Below are positions 11,200 through 23,827 of a stretch of DNA of 64,000 bases, piece by piece. Position 1 is the stretch's first letter; each line of letters opens with the position of its first letter. The DNA is from Zingiber officinale (lineage: Eukaryota > Streptophyta > Magnoliopsida > Zingiberales > Zingiberaceae): the NCBI RefSeq assembly GCF_018446385.1, contig NC_055998.1, positions 22,251,173-22,315,172 on the forward strand, read 5' to 3'. The notes beneath the pieces were generated by a model, which made no database searches, was not told the origin of the DNA, and was given only the letters and a program-made list of their open reading frames with translations. Made by a program: the position numbers and the translations under genes.

Positions 11200-12036
11200 A
11201 AAAATCAACGTTGTCTTCTGTTCATAAGCTGGAATGTCTTGGAAGAATGTAGAAACAACGCCGAGTCATCTGCAAGCACTAGAAGACGACAAGAACACAG
11301 GAAGATTTTTTTGCTGGGCACAATTATTTTAAACATTGCCAAATGGTGCAGCAACACGGATCAAAAGCAGAGGAAGGAAGCTGCACATCGTATCATGGAT
11401 AGATAGTCGGCCAGCAACAATGAAAAGAACGGTGTGCTCCAAGTGGTGCATGCAGTGCCAAAGCAGGCAGGAGCACTAGTCTGATACATTAGTCCTCCAT
11501 TGGTGGATCGTTGCATTAACCTTTAAAAAAAAAGAAGAGTTGAACCAGGTTTGTGGATGAGAATCTGGTGAGCAACTTGCTTCGGGAAAGCATTAAATAT
11601 AGGATCGGTCTTCCCTCAAAACAAACGTGTAGATTCTGCAGAGATCCAATGAGATATTATCTCTATTGTTTTTGACACTTGATTGATGAAAATATATGGG
11701 AAAATGGACCATTAGCACGCAAGCATCCACTGAAAGTGCTGCAATGGAGTGAGAGCTACTACCACCAGCAAAGTTCAGGAATTTGGAGAACAAAAAGGCA
11801 GCAGAATTAGCTCGGAGTCAAAATTAGATAAGTTGGAAGTGGAAGATGGAGAAACTTGGCTACTCTACTTGTCTGCCTTTTGACTTGGTTGCAAACTTGG
11901 TTTAAAATAAAAGAAAATCAGGAAGTGGATGGCTAAAAGAACTAATTAGAATGATAATTGTTTTTTTCTTTTGTTTGTGATGAACTAAAGGAAACAATTC
12001 ATAAGTACTGCATCTCACTGTTGAAAGAAAATATTA
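11200..12036. other. Intergenic, PSY upstream region
   Basis: No gene, RNA or repeat family recognised. The short open frames have no domain and no splice partners. Confidence 0.35.
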
Positions 12037-13059
12037 GAGGGTATTTGGTTCTTTCTTAAGAATAGGAATCAGAATGAGAATCATAGTATTATAAAATGAG
12101 TATGAGCATGGATATCACTCTTAAAAGTAATGTTTAGTTAGTTGAATATTTTTTATCGGAATAAATTAAAATTTTCTTTTTTACTCTTAAAGGAAAATAA
12201 GAGAAAAAAATTAGATATAGGAGAAAAATATGATAAGAGAAAAAGTATGATGGGAAAGAATGAAGAGAGGGAAAGTGTGATGAGAGAAAATGAGAAAAGA
12301 GTGTGTAATAGAAGAGAATGGTGAGAGAGAAAATATGATGAGAGAGAAAACACGATGGGAGATGAGGAAGAGAGAGAAAGTGTAATGAGAAAAAACGAGG
12401 AGAGAGAGTGTGATTGGAAAGATTGAGGAAAGAGAAAGTATGATAAGAGAGAAAACATGATAAGAGAAAGTGTGATGAGAAAAAATGAGGGAGCGAGTGC
12501 AATAGGAGAGATTGATGAGAGAGAAAGTATGATGAGAGAAAAAGTGTGTTAAGAAAAAAAAAGAAGAGAGTGTGATAAGATAGATTGAGGAGAGAGAAAG
12601 TGCGATGAGAAAAAAAAGAGAAAAGAGAGTGTGATGAGAGAGATTGAGGGGGAGAAAGTATGATGAAAAAGAAAGTGTAATGAGAAAAAAAAAGGAAGAG
12701 AGTGTGATGGAAGAGATTGAGGAGAGAGAAAGTATATAAAAAATAAGGAGAGAAAAATGATGAGAGAGAATAAGGAGAGAGAAAGTGAAAGAACAATTAA
12801 ATAAATATATTTTGATATTTAATATTAAGGGGGGAATTTTAGTTTTAGATCAAAGGTAATTTTGGAATAAGAGAATATTTTGATTGTTGAAAATTTAGTA
12901 ATGGCTCATTGAAGGGGGGCATGGGAATGAGTCATTACCTAATTATAAGGATTCATTCCCTTATTTGTATTTTCATTCATGTAATCCAAACATTAACAAT
13001 GATAATCAATGATTGTTATTCTCATTCCTTATTCTTATTCCCCTAAACCAAATATTCCC
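12037..13059. mobile_element. Tourist-like MITE (PIF/Harbinger type) with internal purine-rich array
   Basis: The ends are inverted: GAGGGTATTTGGTT at the left and AACCAAATATTCCC at the right, flanked on both sides by TTA (12034-12036 and 13060-13062). A 3-bp TTA duplication and a G-rich ...TTTGGTT terminus are characteristic of Tourist/Harbinger MITEs. The same family occurs at 28239 in the opposite orientation. This copy is almost twice as long because of the array at about 12215-12790. Confidence 0.75.
12215..12790. repeat. Degenerate purine-rich minisatellite inside the MITE
   Basis: Irregular units built from gagagagaaagtrtgatgag and gaaaaaangagg motifs. The opposite strand gives a long open frame of Ser/Leu/Phe/His only, which is composition-driven and not a gene. 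Confidence 0.7.
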
Positions 13060-13719
13060 TTAATTTCAATCTTTGTCACATCGCATCACGGATTAAGGTG
13101 ATAACTTCATCTTTTACTATAATATTAGCACGTCACATATTCAAACTCCAACTTATATAGGGGTGATTAAAAATCGATTAAACTGAATCTATTGAATTTG
13201 AAAGCTCAATTTCATTAATTTAAAATTTTATTTAAAAAAAATCAATTTATTCGGTTCAATTTTGATTTTAAATTTTACAAATCGATTAAATTAATTCGAT
13301 AATTTAATATTAGTCCACGGATGATATCGTAAACCGACTGATAAGAAAATTTTAATTAATTTGGTAACCGATTTAGGTAATAGATTTTATATTGATTTGA
13401 TTTTAGAGATAAAGGTGGGTCTATTTGATTTATTAGAAAACTAATTTAATCAATTTTAATTTATTCGATTAGGTCAGTTCGATTTTGAACTTATTACTTA
13501 CTACTAGCTTTGTGCGCCTCCTCATGATCCACATAAACAAGAAGGATTTATGATCTTAGGATATCTCCAATACAAGATTTTTGAAGAGGTTTGTGAAATG
13601 AAAAAACTGAATAAAAAAGTTCTAATCATTGTGGAGGCAAGGTTTGAAATTTATAATTCAAAAGCAGTAGTGAAATTTCAAAGTTATTTTTTTTATCTTG
13701 AAATTGATGTAATATGCAT
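13060..13719. other. Intergenic AT-rich sequence
   Basis: Very AT-rich with recurring aatcgattaaa-type words (13160-13470), possibly a decayed repeat. No gene seen. Confidence 0.3.
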
Positions 13720-13895
13720 ATAGGAGGTCAGATCCTTTGGTCTATGATCTTTTGGACCAGGGGAGGTCCTGCAAGTTCATTGGTGGGATGAGCTAGACCT
13801 ACCTATTTAACAGGTGAGTTACAATCCACCCCACCAATGAATGGACAGGGGTCCAGGATTGATTTAGGGATCCTGAATCAGAGGATCCCTATTTA
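13720..13895. mobile_element. Foldback (palindromic) MITE-like element
   Basis: Perfect arms ttcattggtggg (13776-13787) and cccaccaatgaa (13830-13841) form the inner stem. Outer flanks pair imperfectly (agatcct.../...aggatcc), so the whole segment could fold into one long hairpin. No clear TSD, so the superfamily is unknown. Confidence 0.45.
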
Positions 13896-14501
13896 TATGT
13901 AGTCATACAATTATATGTTATTGAATGAGGTTTTTGTTGCCCTCAATGTGCTACATCAATGCCACATCACAAATGAAAAACTTACTATTCTTTCTATAAT
14001 AAAAAAAAATCTCCTTATAACTTTTTTTTACTATATATTATAAATCATATAACTCCTTACCTTTCAAATCATAAATCAAAATACATTACTATTTTATCAT
14101 TAATTACAAATTCTATTTTTAAAAGAAAAAAATAAATTTAAATTTTTAATACAATTCTTAAATTATAAATCTTAAACCTCACCTCTCTACCGTGTTCAAA
14201 CTTTCTTATTAAGATTTTTTAATTTTATAAAATTGACATTACATACCCTAAACTTACACATCAAAGTCAAATCTAAAAAGGTCAATCACTGTTGAGTCCC
14301 CATCAAATTAAGATCGAGGATAAAGGAATTAAGTGCTTCCTCATTTCCAACTCAACTCTGACTTCTTGTCCCAAAACTCATTTATGACCCTTTTCTCATC
14401 TCTTATTATACATTTTGTGTCACAAATATTTTTTGCCAAATATATTTATAGTTTTGATCGTTATTAAAATACTCTAAAAATACATTCTCTGTTTGCAAAA
14501 T

Positions 14502-16105
14502 ATTCCTGAAGAATGAAGTTTTTATTTAGTATAAATTAATGGATCTCTAAATTTAGCTAATATGAAGATTAATGAAAAAAAAATCAACCTTGCAAGCTGT
14601 TTAGCTATCAGATTTCAATATGCAGAAAAAAGAAGAAAACAAATCATGAGAAACGAAGTAAAAAAGTAAGCTTGTAGTAAAAGATGATTCGTTCGTTCAA
14701 TATCTCTATCAATCTATTTCTAAGTTAACATGGAAAAAGTAAATCATGGATGACTACTAATTATTAATGCAGATGGTAAGATATGAGGAGAGACATACTC
14801 AGACGTCAAATTTTAATCTCAAGACTTCATATGATAATATCTCATATTTTAATCATCATACCACTATGAGAGATCAAGTAAAAAAATAAATGTCACGAGA
14901 TCTAAGATTTTTCTAGATTATGATTGACATCCATTTCTTTCCTTCATATTCAGTATCATATTTGTGGCTGAAAAATAATATAATAAGTTGATTATTTTAT
15001 AATTATATATTTTTTTGAATTGACTTAAAGATCAATTTAAACGGTTACAATCATTAATTTATATACAATTAAAAAATTAAATGGATATTTCAAATCAATC
15101 CCAAAGGAGTTAAACAAAAATTGAAAGAGGATGCTGGTTAATTTTCAATCTAATGTGATTTTTTTATCTATAAATATAATTTTTTAAATCTACTAATTTT
15201 GAACATCAATTTAATCTTATGAAAATTTTCAAAATTAATACGGAAAAAATAAATCATGAATGATTATAATTATTAGTGCAGATGATAAAATAGGAGGAGA
15301 GACATACTTAGAACTTACAAAATATTTATGAAGAATGAAGTTTTTATTTAGTATAAATTAATGGATCTCTAAATTTAGTTAATCTAAAGATCAATGAAAA
15401 AAAAATAACCTTGCAAGCTGTTTAGCTATCAGATTTCAATATGCAGAAAAAAGAAGAAAACAAATCATGAGAAACGAAGCAAAAAAGCAAGCGTATGGTA
15501 AAAGATGATTCGTCTCAGTACCTCTATCAATTTACAAATCATGAGAAACGAAGCAAAAAAGTAAGCATATGGTAAAAGATGATTCATTCATCCCAGTACC
15601 TTTATCAATCTATTCCTAAATTAATATGGAAAAAGTAAATCATGAATGATTATAATTATTAGTGCAGATGGTAAAGTATGAAGAGAGGCATACTCAGACA
15701 TGTCATATTTTAATCTCAAGACTTCATATGATAATATTTCATATCTTAACCATTATACCACTATGAGAGATCAAGTAAAAAAATAAATGTTACGAGATCT
15801 AAAATTTTTCTCGGATTATGATTGACATCCATTTCTTTCCTTCATATTCAGTATCATATTTGTGGCTGAAAATAATATAATAAGTTGATTATTTTATAAT
15901 TATATATTTTTTTGAATTGACTTAAAGATCAATTTAAACTGTTACAATCATAAATTTATATACAATTAAAAAATTAAATGGATATTTCAAATCAATCCCA
16001 AAGGAGTTAAACAAAAATTGAAAGAGGATGCTGGTTAATTTTCAATCTGCTGTGATTTTTTTTATCTATAAATATAATTTTTTAAATCGATTAATTTTGA
16101 AGATA
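14502..16105. repeat. Direct segmental duplication (about 0.7-0.8 kb units)
   Basis: Copy one (about 14502-15216) and copy two (about 15317-16105) share long runs such as gaatgaagtttttatttagt, aagctgtttagctatcagat and gaggatgctggttaattttc in the same order. Copy two also contains an internal 60-bp-scale duplication (acaaatcatgagaaacgaag at 15430-15600). A partial third copy of the atcatgaatgattataatta block sits between them near 15250. No coding potential. Confidence 0.75.
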
Positions 16106-16826
16106 ATGATTATATTCTTGGCGTTATCATTCTATAAAAAAAAAAATTCCTATTATACACCCCAATTGAGATTCTATCATTACATATTTGTTTAACCGTT
16201 TGAAAAGACATGCTTCTGATATATTTATATAATCTTTCATTTTGTAGGCAGATTCATGTGAAATTGGGTTTAAAATACTTAAAATAAATATTATTTATTA
16301 AAAGAAAAAGGGACGAAGTGATTTAGCAAAATATTAATTAATGCGTGTTTTGATAAATACGCCAAAAAAAGGAAATTAAAAAGTCATCGTCTTATCCTTT
16401 ACTTTCTCCGACCTTTATTGACGCTATTCTTCTCTTTCACTGACAGGTGGCGGTGACGCAGGGGAGGAGATCTATGTGCGGCTGGATCCAGTGTGGACGG
16501 GGGAGAAGAAACGGACACGTGGCTAGCGGGTCGAAAGTTTGCCGTTCCGGGTGCTGTTGCCGGTCGGGAATCCTTTTTCGTGTTCTTTTCGTTGGCCCTT
16601 TTGAATAGCGAGGATGACGTCGCCCATTGGATCGCCAACCACGAGATTTCGTGGCCGAGATTTGCTCTCCCTGCCGACTCGGACGCAAACGTGGCATCCT
16701 GTCACCGGCAACATCCGGTCACAGTGTGGGTGAAAGAAAAATAATTCCTAATCTTTTTGCACCCTTTTGTTTCCCCTCACATAGATTTGATTCCCTCTCG
16801 GAAGTCCTCGGAGCGGCGCGGAGGAG
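16106..16826. other. CDF promoter and leader region
   Basis: AT-rich to about 16390, then GC-rich up to the start codon. An ACGT element ACACGTGG (16515-16522) and a TGACGTC (about 16615) are candidate bZIP/bHLH sites. No canonical evening element (AAAATATCT) was seen in this stretch. Start of transcription not located. Confidence 0.4.
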
Positions 16827-19800
16827 ATGGAGGAAGGCAAGGACCCTGCTATTAAGCTCTTCGGGACCACCATCCCTGTGGTGGCTTCGGAGTCGACGGT
16901 GGCGGAGGGACCGCCGGAGGAGGGCGAGGTTAAGGAGGTAGTGGCGGAGGCGGATTCGGCCGCCTCTCCGGCCCAGGGACAGAAGGTGAGTGGAGAATCA
17001 ATTCAATCAGTCTCTTTTTCTCGATCCGTCCCTTCTTTATTGAAGGATTCGGTCAAAAAATTGCTTCTTTTACCTGTTTTTCTTAGTCATTTGGCTTTAA
17101 GTATTGTTAGTTTGACGTCGGGTAAAGTTGCTCGGTTCTGGGTTTTTGTTGTTGGCAGTGATGATTTGTGGGAACGATTGATTTTGAGTGGAATAGCTAT
17201 CTGGAATCGATTTTAGATTCATAAAAATCTTTCTGGAATTTTCTTAGATGGTAGCGTTTCCTCCTTGATTCTCTTTTCTCAGAACACCGTGACCTTTCAG
17301 TGATGTTTATGGAACGCCTTGAGTTTTGTTATCACTGATTAGATCGATCCATATTTTTTTATGCTTGTCTTCATCTTGATTTCATATATGGATCGAGTTC
17401 TTTTGCTACTCTATGTCTTCACTTAATACTCTGTTACCTTTTTCTCTAACAGAGCTAATGAAATTTTGACAACCCTTTTGGAATAACCATTGATCGTTCC
17501 CTGGGGTTGGGTGTAATTTCTTACATACTCATTATGTTGTTACACTTGCATTTAAAGCTTGTGCAAGCCTTTAGCTGAATAAATTAATTAAAAGACTAGA
17601 AGCTTTTCGCCAATAAGTTCTCTTTTAAAAAGTGTTTACTAGAAGGATTATAAGTACAGTTCATAGGCCTAAATTTTGTTTTAAGCCAAGATGTAGAGCA
17701 TGGATTTCTTCACTACTACTGATCATGTTCTGTTAAGTTCTGCATGAGCACAAAGTGTTTTTTTCCCCACCATATGCAAAATAGACCTTATCCAACATAT
17801 TCTAGTTTATTATACTTTTTGGAAAGTCTCATCCAGCCAATAGCCTACTTAATTGAGAGTTGTATTGTCAATTATTTCTATTTTTAGGAGCATATTATTT
17901 AAGTATTATGTTTCTTTCTGGTGCTGATAATGCAAATAGTGGCATTCAGACAAACTTTATAGCTTCCATGCATGACTTTGGAATCTCTTAGCATCTTTCA
18001 CTGAATAATCACTGGACATTAATGCCTGTGTATTCCATGCAAGGAAACATCTGAGGTTATGTTGACTGCTTGTATCTGCTAGCTTCAAGATTTACCCAAA
18101 ATAGGGAATCAGTTATGAACATGATAAATCAGGAAAAAAAATGATCAATAAACTTGTCTTTATCTCCTATATATATAGAAAGAGAGAGAGCTGATATGCT
18201 CCCCAACCGCTCGTCTGCACCACGCGTCCGCGATTGAGTGGTCGGGGCTTATATACACACACACACACACACTAAAGACAAGTGATTTTGTTAGCTTTCC
18301 TTTCTCAATCAACCTCTTGCGTTAATTAGGAATCCCAAAAGGAGTTGAGTAAAATTAAAGTCAAAGCTTATGAGTAGACTTTTTTTTTGTGTGTGTGTTT
18401 ATGTTCTGTTTCTTTGGTCTAAGGATTTAAGGATAGGTTACATGAGGATACAGTGAAGCAGGTATTTGCAATTTGCATGTATAGTTGCTCATTCTTCAAG
18501 TACAAGTTTTATCGCCTTGCTTCTGATTGGTTATTCAACAAAGAGGTGTCTGGAATGTCCAGAGCTGGATATCGCTTCAATGATATTTGTAACAGTTGTT
18601 GGAAAATCTTTATTGTGGAGATTCCTAGCCATTATTGATTATCGTGTGTTATCGTCTCTTATAATTTGATTGGAAGTTCAGAGACATCTTTCATGCCTTG
18701 GGAGATGGTTTATAGCCTTGTACATGACTTGTTGATGGTTATCAAACAAATAACATTCAATAGAGATGCTACCTTGTACAATTGGTAAGGATCAAATTGT
18801 TGAGTAGGTCTTGGATTCATACTCTTCTTTCATCTATCAATATAAATTATTAATCAATGGATTTTCTTCCATCTTCTCAAAAAAAGAAAACAAGTAATGT
18901 GCTACTTTAAGTTGGTACCATACTTACAGGAATGCTGTTTAAGCATGTATAACATTTACATATAGAGAGATAAGAGATGTGTGCATTTAACAAAGGTATG
19001 TTAATTATTAATTCTCACTTTCAGGTACATATGTTAGGAAAAAGGATAATGAATACTTTTTATTCATCTAACAAAGAGAAAGAGGTATTGATTGGAAAGA
19101 AGCAATGATGTGGAATTTACTAGTAGCAAAGAGAGTTTAACAGCTGACTTTCATTAGCAACAATGTGGATAGATTCTATTTTAGATGGATTCCTTCTCGT
19201 GAATCTCTACTAAATCCTTTTGCAAGTTAGCCATGGACGGGGGAATAGCCTAAGGCTGAGCCTAGAAGTTATGGAGGCTTCAACTGCTAACTAATATTGA
19301 AGTCTTTTGCTGATAGACGTCTCAAACAAACACTCTAAAACAAGTGTCAATTCTAGTAAAAAATTTCATTAGATGCATTTTCTCTTTATGGAGTGATGGA
19401 GTTGTGTGACCATTTATTCTAGGAATGCCAAATTTTACTCACAAGATGGTGACATATAATGGATTAGCTTGTCTCAAGGGAACTTGCCCCAACTGCCAGT
19501 TTGTGTTCTTTTGTTTTTGTTTATAAACAAAGTGAAATTTTACATTGATCAATAGGATGGCGAAGTAATGGCACACTGTCCTATGTTGATTAAACTCGGA
19601 CACAATTATGCAAAATGCGTGTAGATCTGTGCATCTGAAATGGTTATTTCTAGATATTTTCAAATCTCCCATTAATATGAAGGTGTCAAATGAAGAGTCC
19701 AATAACAATGACAGTACTCAACTGACTAATCATTTCAGATAACTGACCTCTTACCGATCCCAAGTCATACCAGAGGAGAGATCATCACCAATGAACCTAA

Positions 19801-21277
19801 GGGTGGATGTTTTCTTGTGAGCGAGAACTCAGGGTTTGGTTGAGTCATAACACCTATCTTGGCATTGTTGGTTGTATTGGCATTTGGCAGTGTTTTGTTT
19901 GGCTGTTTTATGCTGTTGTAGCTTCAGTATCTGATACAGACAATTTTGCTAATAAACCTGTTCTGCATGACTTCAATTAATAATAAATATCTTTTTGATT
20001 TCATGTTTCAGGATACATCTAAAGACTCAACAAATAGGGAGATCAGCAACTCTTCACCTGTTGCACCTAGTGAAGAGGAAGAAGGTACTAGTTTGACTGA
20101 TCACAATGAAGATAGGAAGAAACCATCCACTGCAGATGAAAAAGAAACATCAAGTGCTAAATCTGAAGACTCCGGCACTGGTACTGATTGCCCTGAAACA
20201 CAAAAGGTCCTCAAGAAACCTGACAAAATTCTTCCATGTCCTCGTTGCAATAGTATGGAGACCAAATTCTGTTATTACAACAACTACAATGTCAACCAAC
20301 CTAGACACTTCTGCAAGAACTGTCAAAGATATTGGACTGCTGGTGGGACAATGAGAAATGTCCCAGTGGGTGCTGGCAGGCGCAAGAGCAAGCATTCTGG
20401 CTCACAATGTCGCAACCTAGTGATCCCTTCCATTGGATTGCAATCTGGTCAGTTAGAAACTCATAACTTGACTCATCATCAAGTTATCCCATGCTTGCCT
20501 TCCGCACCTCCACGACCACTGACGCAAAATGGGACAATCCTTAAATTTGGACAAGAAGTTCCTCTTTGTGAATCCATGGCATCTGCGCTGAATATCAGAG
20601 AGCAAGTTCCATATTCTGAGCCTGGATCTACCATACACAGAGAAGACAGGGAAGAACCTTCCTGTGCATCTTCGGCTATAACTTCTAATGTCAATGAAAA
20701 TGGATATGGTAGAAGTGCAGCATATATGAATCAGAGTGGAGCACAAGTTTCCGGTAATGGGTTTATTCCGCTGCCTTATTTGCAGTGCTATCCTGCAGCT
20801 CCCTGGGCTTACTCATGGAATCCTAGCACAACGATGGAAGCTTCTCCAAATTGTTCAGGAACAGTCCCTTACTCTTTCATGCCTGCTCCATTTTGGGGCT
20901 TCACCACTTGGCCCCATGGAACATGGAATATACCGATGGCTGGGATGAATGGTTGTGCATCTCCATCATCCTCTACAAGCAACAGTGGTTGTTCTGGAAA
21001 TGGCTCTCCCACATTGGGCAAGCATTCTAGAGATTCTTCTTTGCAGACTGAAGAGAAGATGGAGAAATCTTTATGGGTTCCTAAGACTCTCAGGGTAGAT
21101 GATCCAAAAGAGGCTGCGAAGAGTTCGATATGGGCCACCCTCGGCATCAAACCTGAGATCGGTGGAACCTTCCCATCCAAGGCCGAAAACAAGGTTCATA
21201 AATTGGACTCTGAGCAGGTATTACATGCAAATCCTGCTGCACTCTCTCGGTCACAATCCTTTCAGGAAACCACATGA
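16827..21277 (+). CDS. CDF: Cycling Dof factor (CDF) transcription factor, 474 aa, 2 exons
   Basis: Exon 1 is 16827-16985 (53 codons) and exon 2 20012-21277 (421 codons plus TGA), phase 0, with a 3026-bp intron (CAGAAG|GTGAGT; TGTTTCAG|GATACA). The N terminus [14 protein letters not shown] is the conserved CDF start motif. The Dof zinc finger (about 125-178) has C129-x2-C132-x21-C154-x2-C157 and the signature [20 protein letters not shown]. The C-terminal motif [20 protein letters not shown]...IWATLGIK (406-433) matches the CDF region that binds the FKF1/GIGANTEA module. CDFs are clock-controlled nuclear repressors of CONSTANS and FT and also act in stress responses. Length is close to Arabidopsis CDF2/CDF3. 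The reading frame is intact. A frame open upstream of exon 2 (from 19946) is intron. The CDF is convergent with the ACHT gene. Confidence 0.94.
18201..18247. repeat. Imperfect inverted repeat in the CDF intron
   Basis: Arms ccccaaccgctc (18201-18212) and gagtggtcgggg (18236-18247) pair at 10 of 12 positions around a GC-rich loop, in an otherwise AT-rich intron. An AG microsatellite lies just left and an AC run (about 18255-18272) just right. It could be a small foldback element insertion. Confidence 0.5.
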
Positions 21278-22674
21278 AGAGTCTAGCACCAGAAATTCTA
21301 CACTAACCTTTTTCATTGCAAGTGTTGTGCGAAATAGTCATTGTACGGCGAGGACAGCATTGCTTTAGATAGCAAGAAAGCAGGATCCAGAAGCTGACAG
21401 TAGAAAGAATATGCATCAGCTACTTCTAATCTAGCAGATACAAGAACTAGACTTTTCGAAATCTCTAAGTTCGTTCAAGAAATCTGTTGTAAGTAAACGA
21501 GAAAAAAAGGTATTTGTCTGTAATTTTTATTGGTTGGACATAGTTTATCACCTGCATCGCTGGTGAGTCACCTTAGCTGGTGATTGAATTCATAAATGCA
21601 AAAATAATTCATAGCTGCACAACTGAAAGTTGTGCATGTTTAAATGATATTCTTCTAAAGGGAATTTTACTTGTGTTTTTGTTTAGTATTTGGCTAGTTT
21701 GGAGGACTTGTCGTGCAAATTTCTATGAACATAAAAGCAATAAGATTGAGTCCATTGATCCAAATTTCTGTGTCTGTTATGTTTTCTGCAGTGAAAGACC
21801 TTTAATGCAAGACATTTCTGAGAGGCTGTTCTCTGATTAGAGAAATTGTTCTGTAAACATTAACTGACCAACTACAAAATTAATAGAGCTTGGATTTGTT
21901 GCCCTGACTATAATATTCTTTTCCAACAAAATGAATGAAACAGGACTTCACTTTTTCTTTCTCAATCGTCTAAGTTATGACACTTCTGAAATTATATATT
22001 ATAGGTCTTTTAAATTGTGGCATTTGTTCTACCAAATCATAGTATTTAAGAGTTCAAAACGTAGTACATATTTCTGTCTCTTTAATGCTGTAAAGGCGTA
22101 ATATGTATCTTTTGTAAATACAGCTCCAAATTATATTATAGAGGTTTTGTAGGTACAAGAACCTGTAATATATCTCAGTATATGAGCTTAAAAACAATTA
22201 GTTTGAAAATTTACTACAATTTCCGATCACTCACCCAAGATCTATTTTCGTGATTGCCCACAATTTCTTATTTTTATTATAAGTTCCTCAATCAATTATA
22301 TAATCTTGTACAAGCTTCCACTTTGTTCACCCACAACCAGAGATAAACCATGACAACATTCAATCCAACACTACTTCAGATGAAGTCAATCGAACACTAA
22401 AATAAGCAGGCAGCCTCAACAAAGTAATATAACTTTTTGAAGAAAGATAGCAGACCCATGCACGTATATAACAATTCCAATACGTAGAAGATCAGAAGAG
22501 CTGTCAATAGAGGAACAATATCCAACTTAAAGACTCCTCAGCACCAACATATTCAACACAAACCAGCAGGCTCCTGAAACTAAAAAAACAGCCTGCACAA
22601 ACACCTAATTGTAAGGACATCTATTTACAAGCAAAGTGTAATGGATCGTGCGATAGACAGACACACAGCAGTGT
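21278..22674. other. CDF and ACHT 3' flanks (convergent genes)
   Basis: No gene found between the two stop codons. The 3' UTRs of both genes must lie here. A short open frame at 21580-21840 has no domain. Confidence 0.4.
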
Positions 22675-23827
22675 CTATCTTCCAGCCAAAGCCAAAGCCT
22701 TGTTGTCAGCATCTTGAGCGAACACAGGCATAGGGAGAGTTGATGCACTTCTCTCTGCAATCTCATCAAGGGAAGGAACAGGATTGCTGGGGTAGTCAAA
22801 GGAGAGATCTTCGTTTGCAGCCAAAGCCAAGAGCTCCTCCTTTTCCAGCCCCCTGGCTGGCCCAAGGCTACACCTGTCTGTGATGTGCTTGGCCAAAGCA
22901 TCTTTGAACTTCTTAATCTGTTTTAAGCCAGAAAACGCTTACTTATCAAACAAATGAAGACGAAGCAAATGTTTCAATGCTTAGAATTTCATTGATAAGG
23001 ATCTTACAGTTGCATTGGTGCAGCTGAAGCTACACAAGCGCCCCTGCGCTCCTCGATAAAATCTAAAGAAAGGAAGGACATGAACATGCATGCTATAACA
23101 CATGGACTTGTGTAGCTCATAGTTTATTTGGAGGAATGAAACATCTGGATTCAACCCAGCGATCTGACAAATCTGCAAGCAAACAAGACGCATAATCAGA
23201 AAGTGATGTCTAGATTCTCATAGAGAAAAAAAAATTGGAAATTTCTTCGGATGAGAGATGTAATACCTTAGGATGGAGGGCTCTACAGCCTCCGCAACCA
23301 GGAGAGAAGAAATCCACCACAACCAGCTGGTCGCCGGCGTTCAATAAGGAGTTAGCGAGATCCTCCGCTGACTCGATCTCCTTCATGTTGGGTAGGAGAC
23401 CCTTTTCCCACCATTGGATTGCCTTCTTGAAAGAAAGACCCATCTGCGATCCAAGGAAGAAAAAAAAAGACCTCTCTTTTTAATTTAGCAAAAAGGACAA
23501 TTTATCAAAACACAGGGAAGCGCAAAGAGAATCTTCTACAAAACCCGACAAAAATCGTAACTTTATGCAATAAAAAGCAGATAAATAGAAAATTTGGCCG
23601 GATTTGGTAACCTGTGTAGAGCTAGAAGCGAGGTGGCCTTTCAAGGGCATACCTCTCGGCGAGCCAACGATCAGCCTTCCTCCATGGAACATGTTATCCC
23701 TAGAAGACGACCAAGGCTCAAACTTAAGAGATGAAGATCGAATCGAGACCGCATGCGAAAGTCGGGAAGAACGGATCCCGCAAGGAGAAAGAAGGTCCCT
23801 TTGAACCGAAGAAGCTGCTGCGGCCAT
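22675..23827 (-). CDS. ACHT: Atypical Cys-His-rich thioredoxin (ACHT), chloroplast, 266 aa, 4 exons
   Basis: Minus-strand exons 23827-23612, 23443-23267, 23172-23008 and 22917-22675 hold 72, 59, 55 and 80 codons plus stop, all phase 0 with GT-AG borders. The first exon is Ser/Arg-rich and almost free of acidic residues, as in a chloroplast transit peptide. The thioredoxin fold follows: KEIESAEDLANSLLNAGDQL, VVVDFFSPGCGGCRALHPK with the redox pair C122 and C125, then LQINYELHKSMCY, VHVLPFFRFYRGAQG and CSFSCTNAT. GCGGC instead of WCGPC and the additional Cys mark the ACHT class. These plastid proteins pass oxidising equivalents to targets such as 2-Cys peroxiredoxin and ADP-glucose pyrophosphorylase. 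ATG 23827 is chosen over the upstream in-frame TTG. The size is near Arabidopsis ACHT4 (275). Convergent with the CDF gene; two G-boxes lie upstream. Confidence 0.93.

Noticed and set aside
10933-11406. 157-codon plus-strand frame
   Set aside because: It lies antisense over the PSY gene, whose signal peptide, splice sites and conserved C terminus are convincing.
12134-12796. 220-codon open frame, minus strand, Ser/Leu/Phe/His-rich
   Set aside because: It is the reverse of a purine-rich minisatellite in a MITE; composition alone keeps it open.
21580-21840. 86-codon frame downstream of the CDF stop
   Set aside because: No domain, no signal, and located in the probable 3' UTR/intergenic zone.
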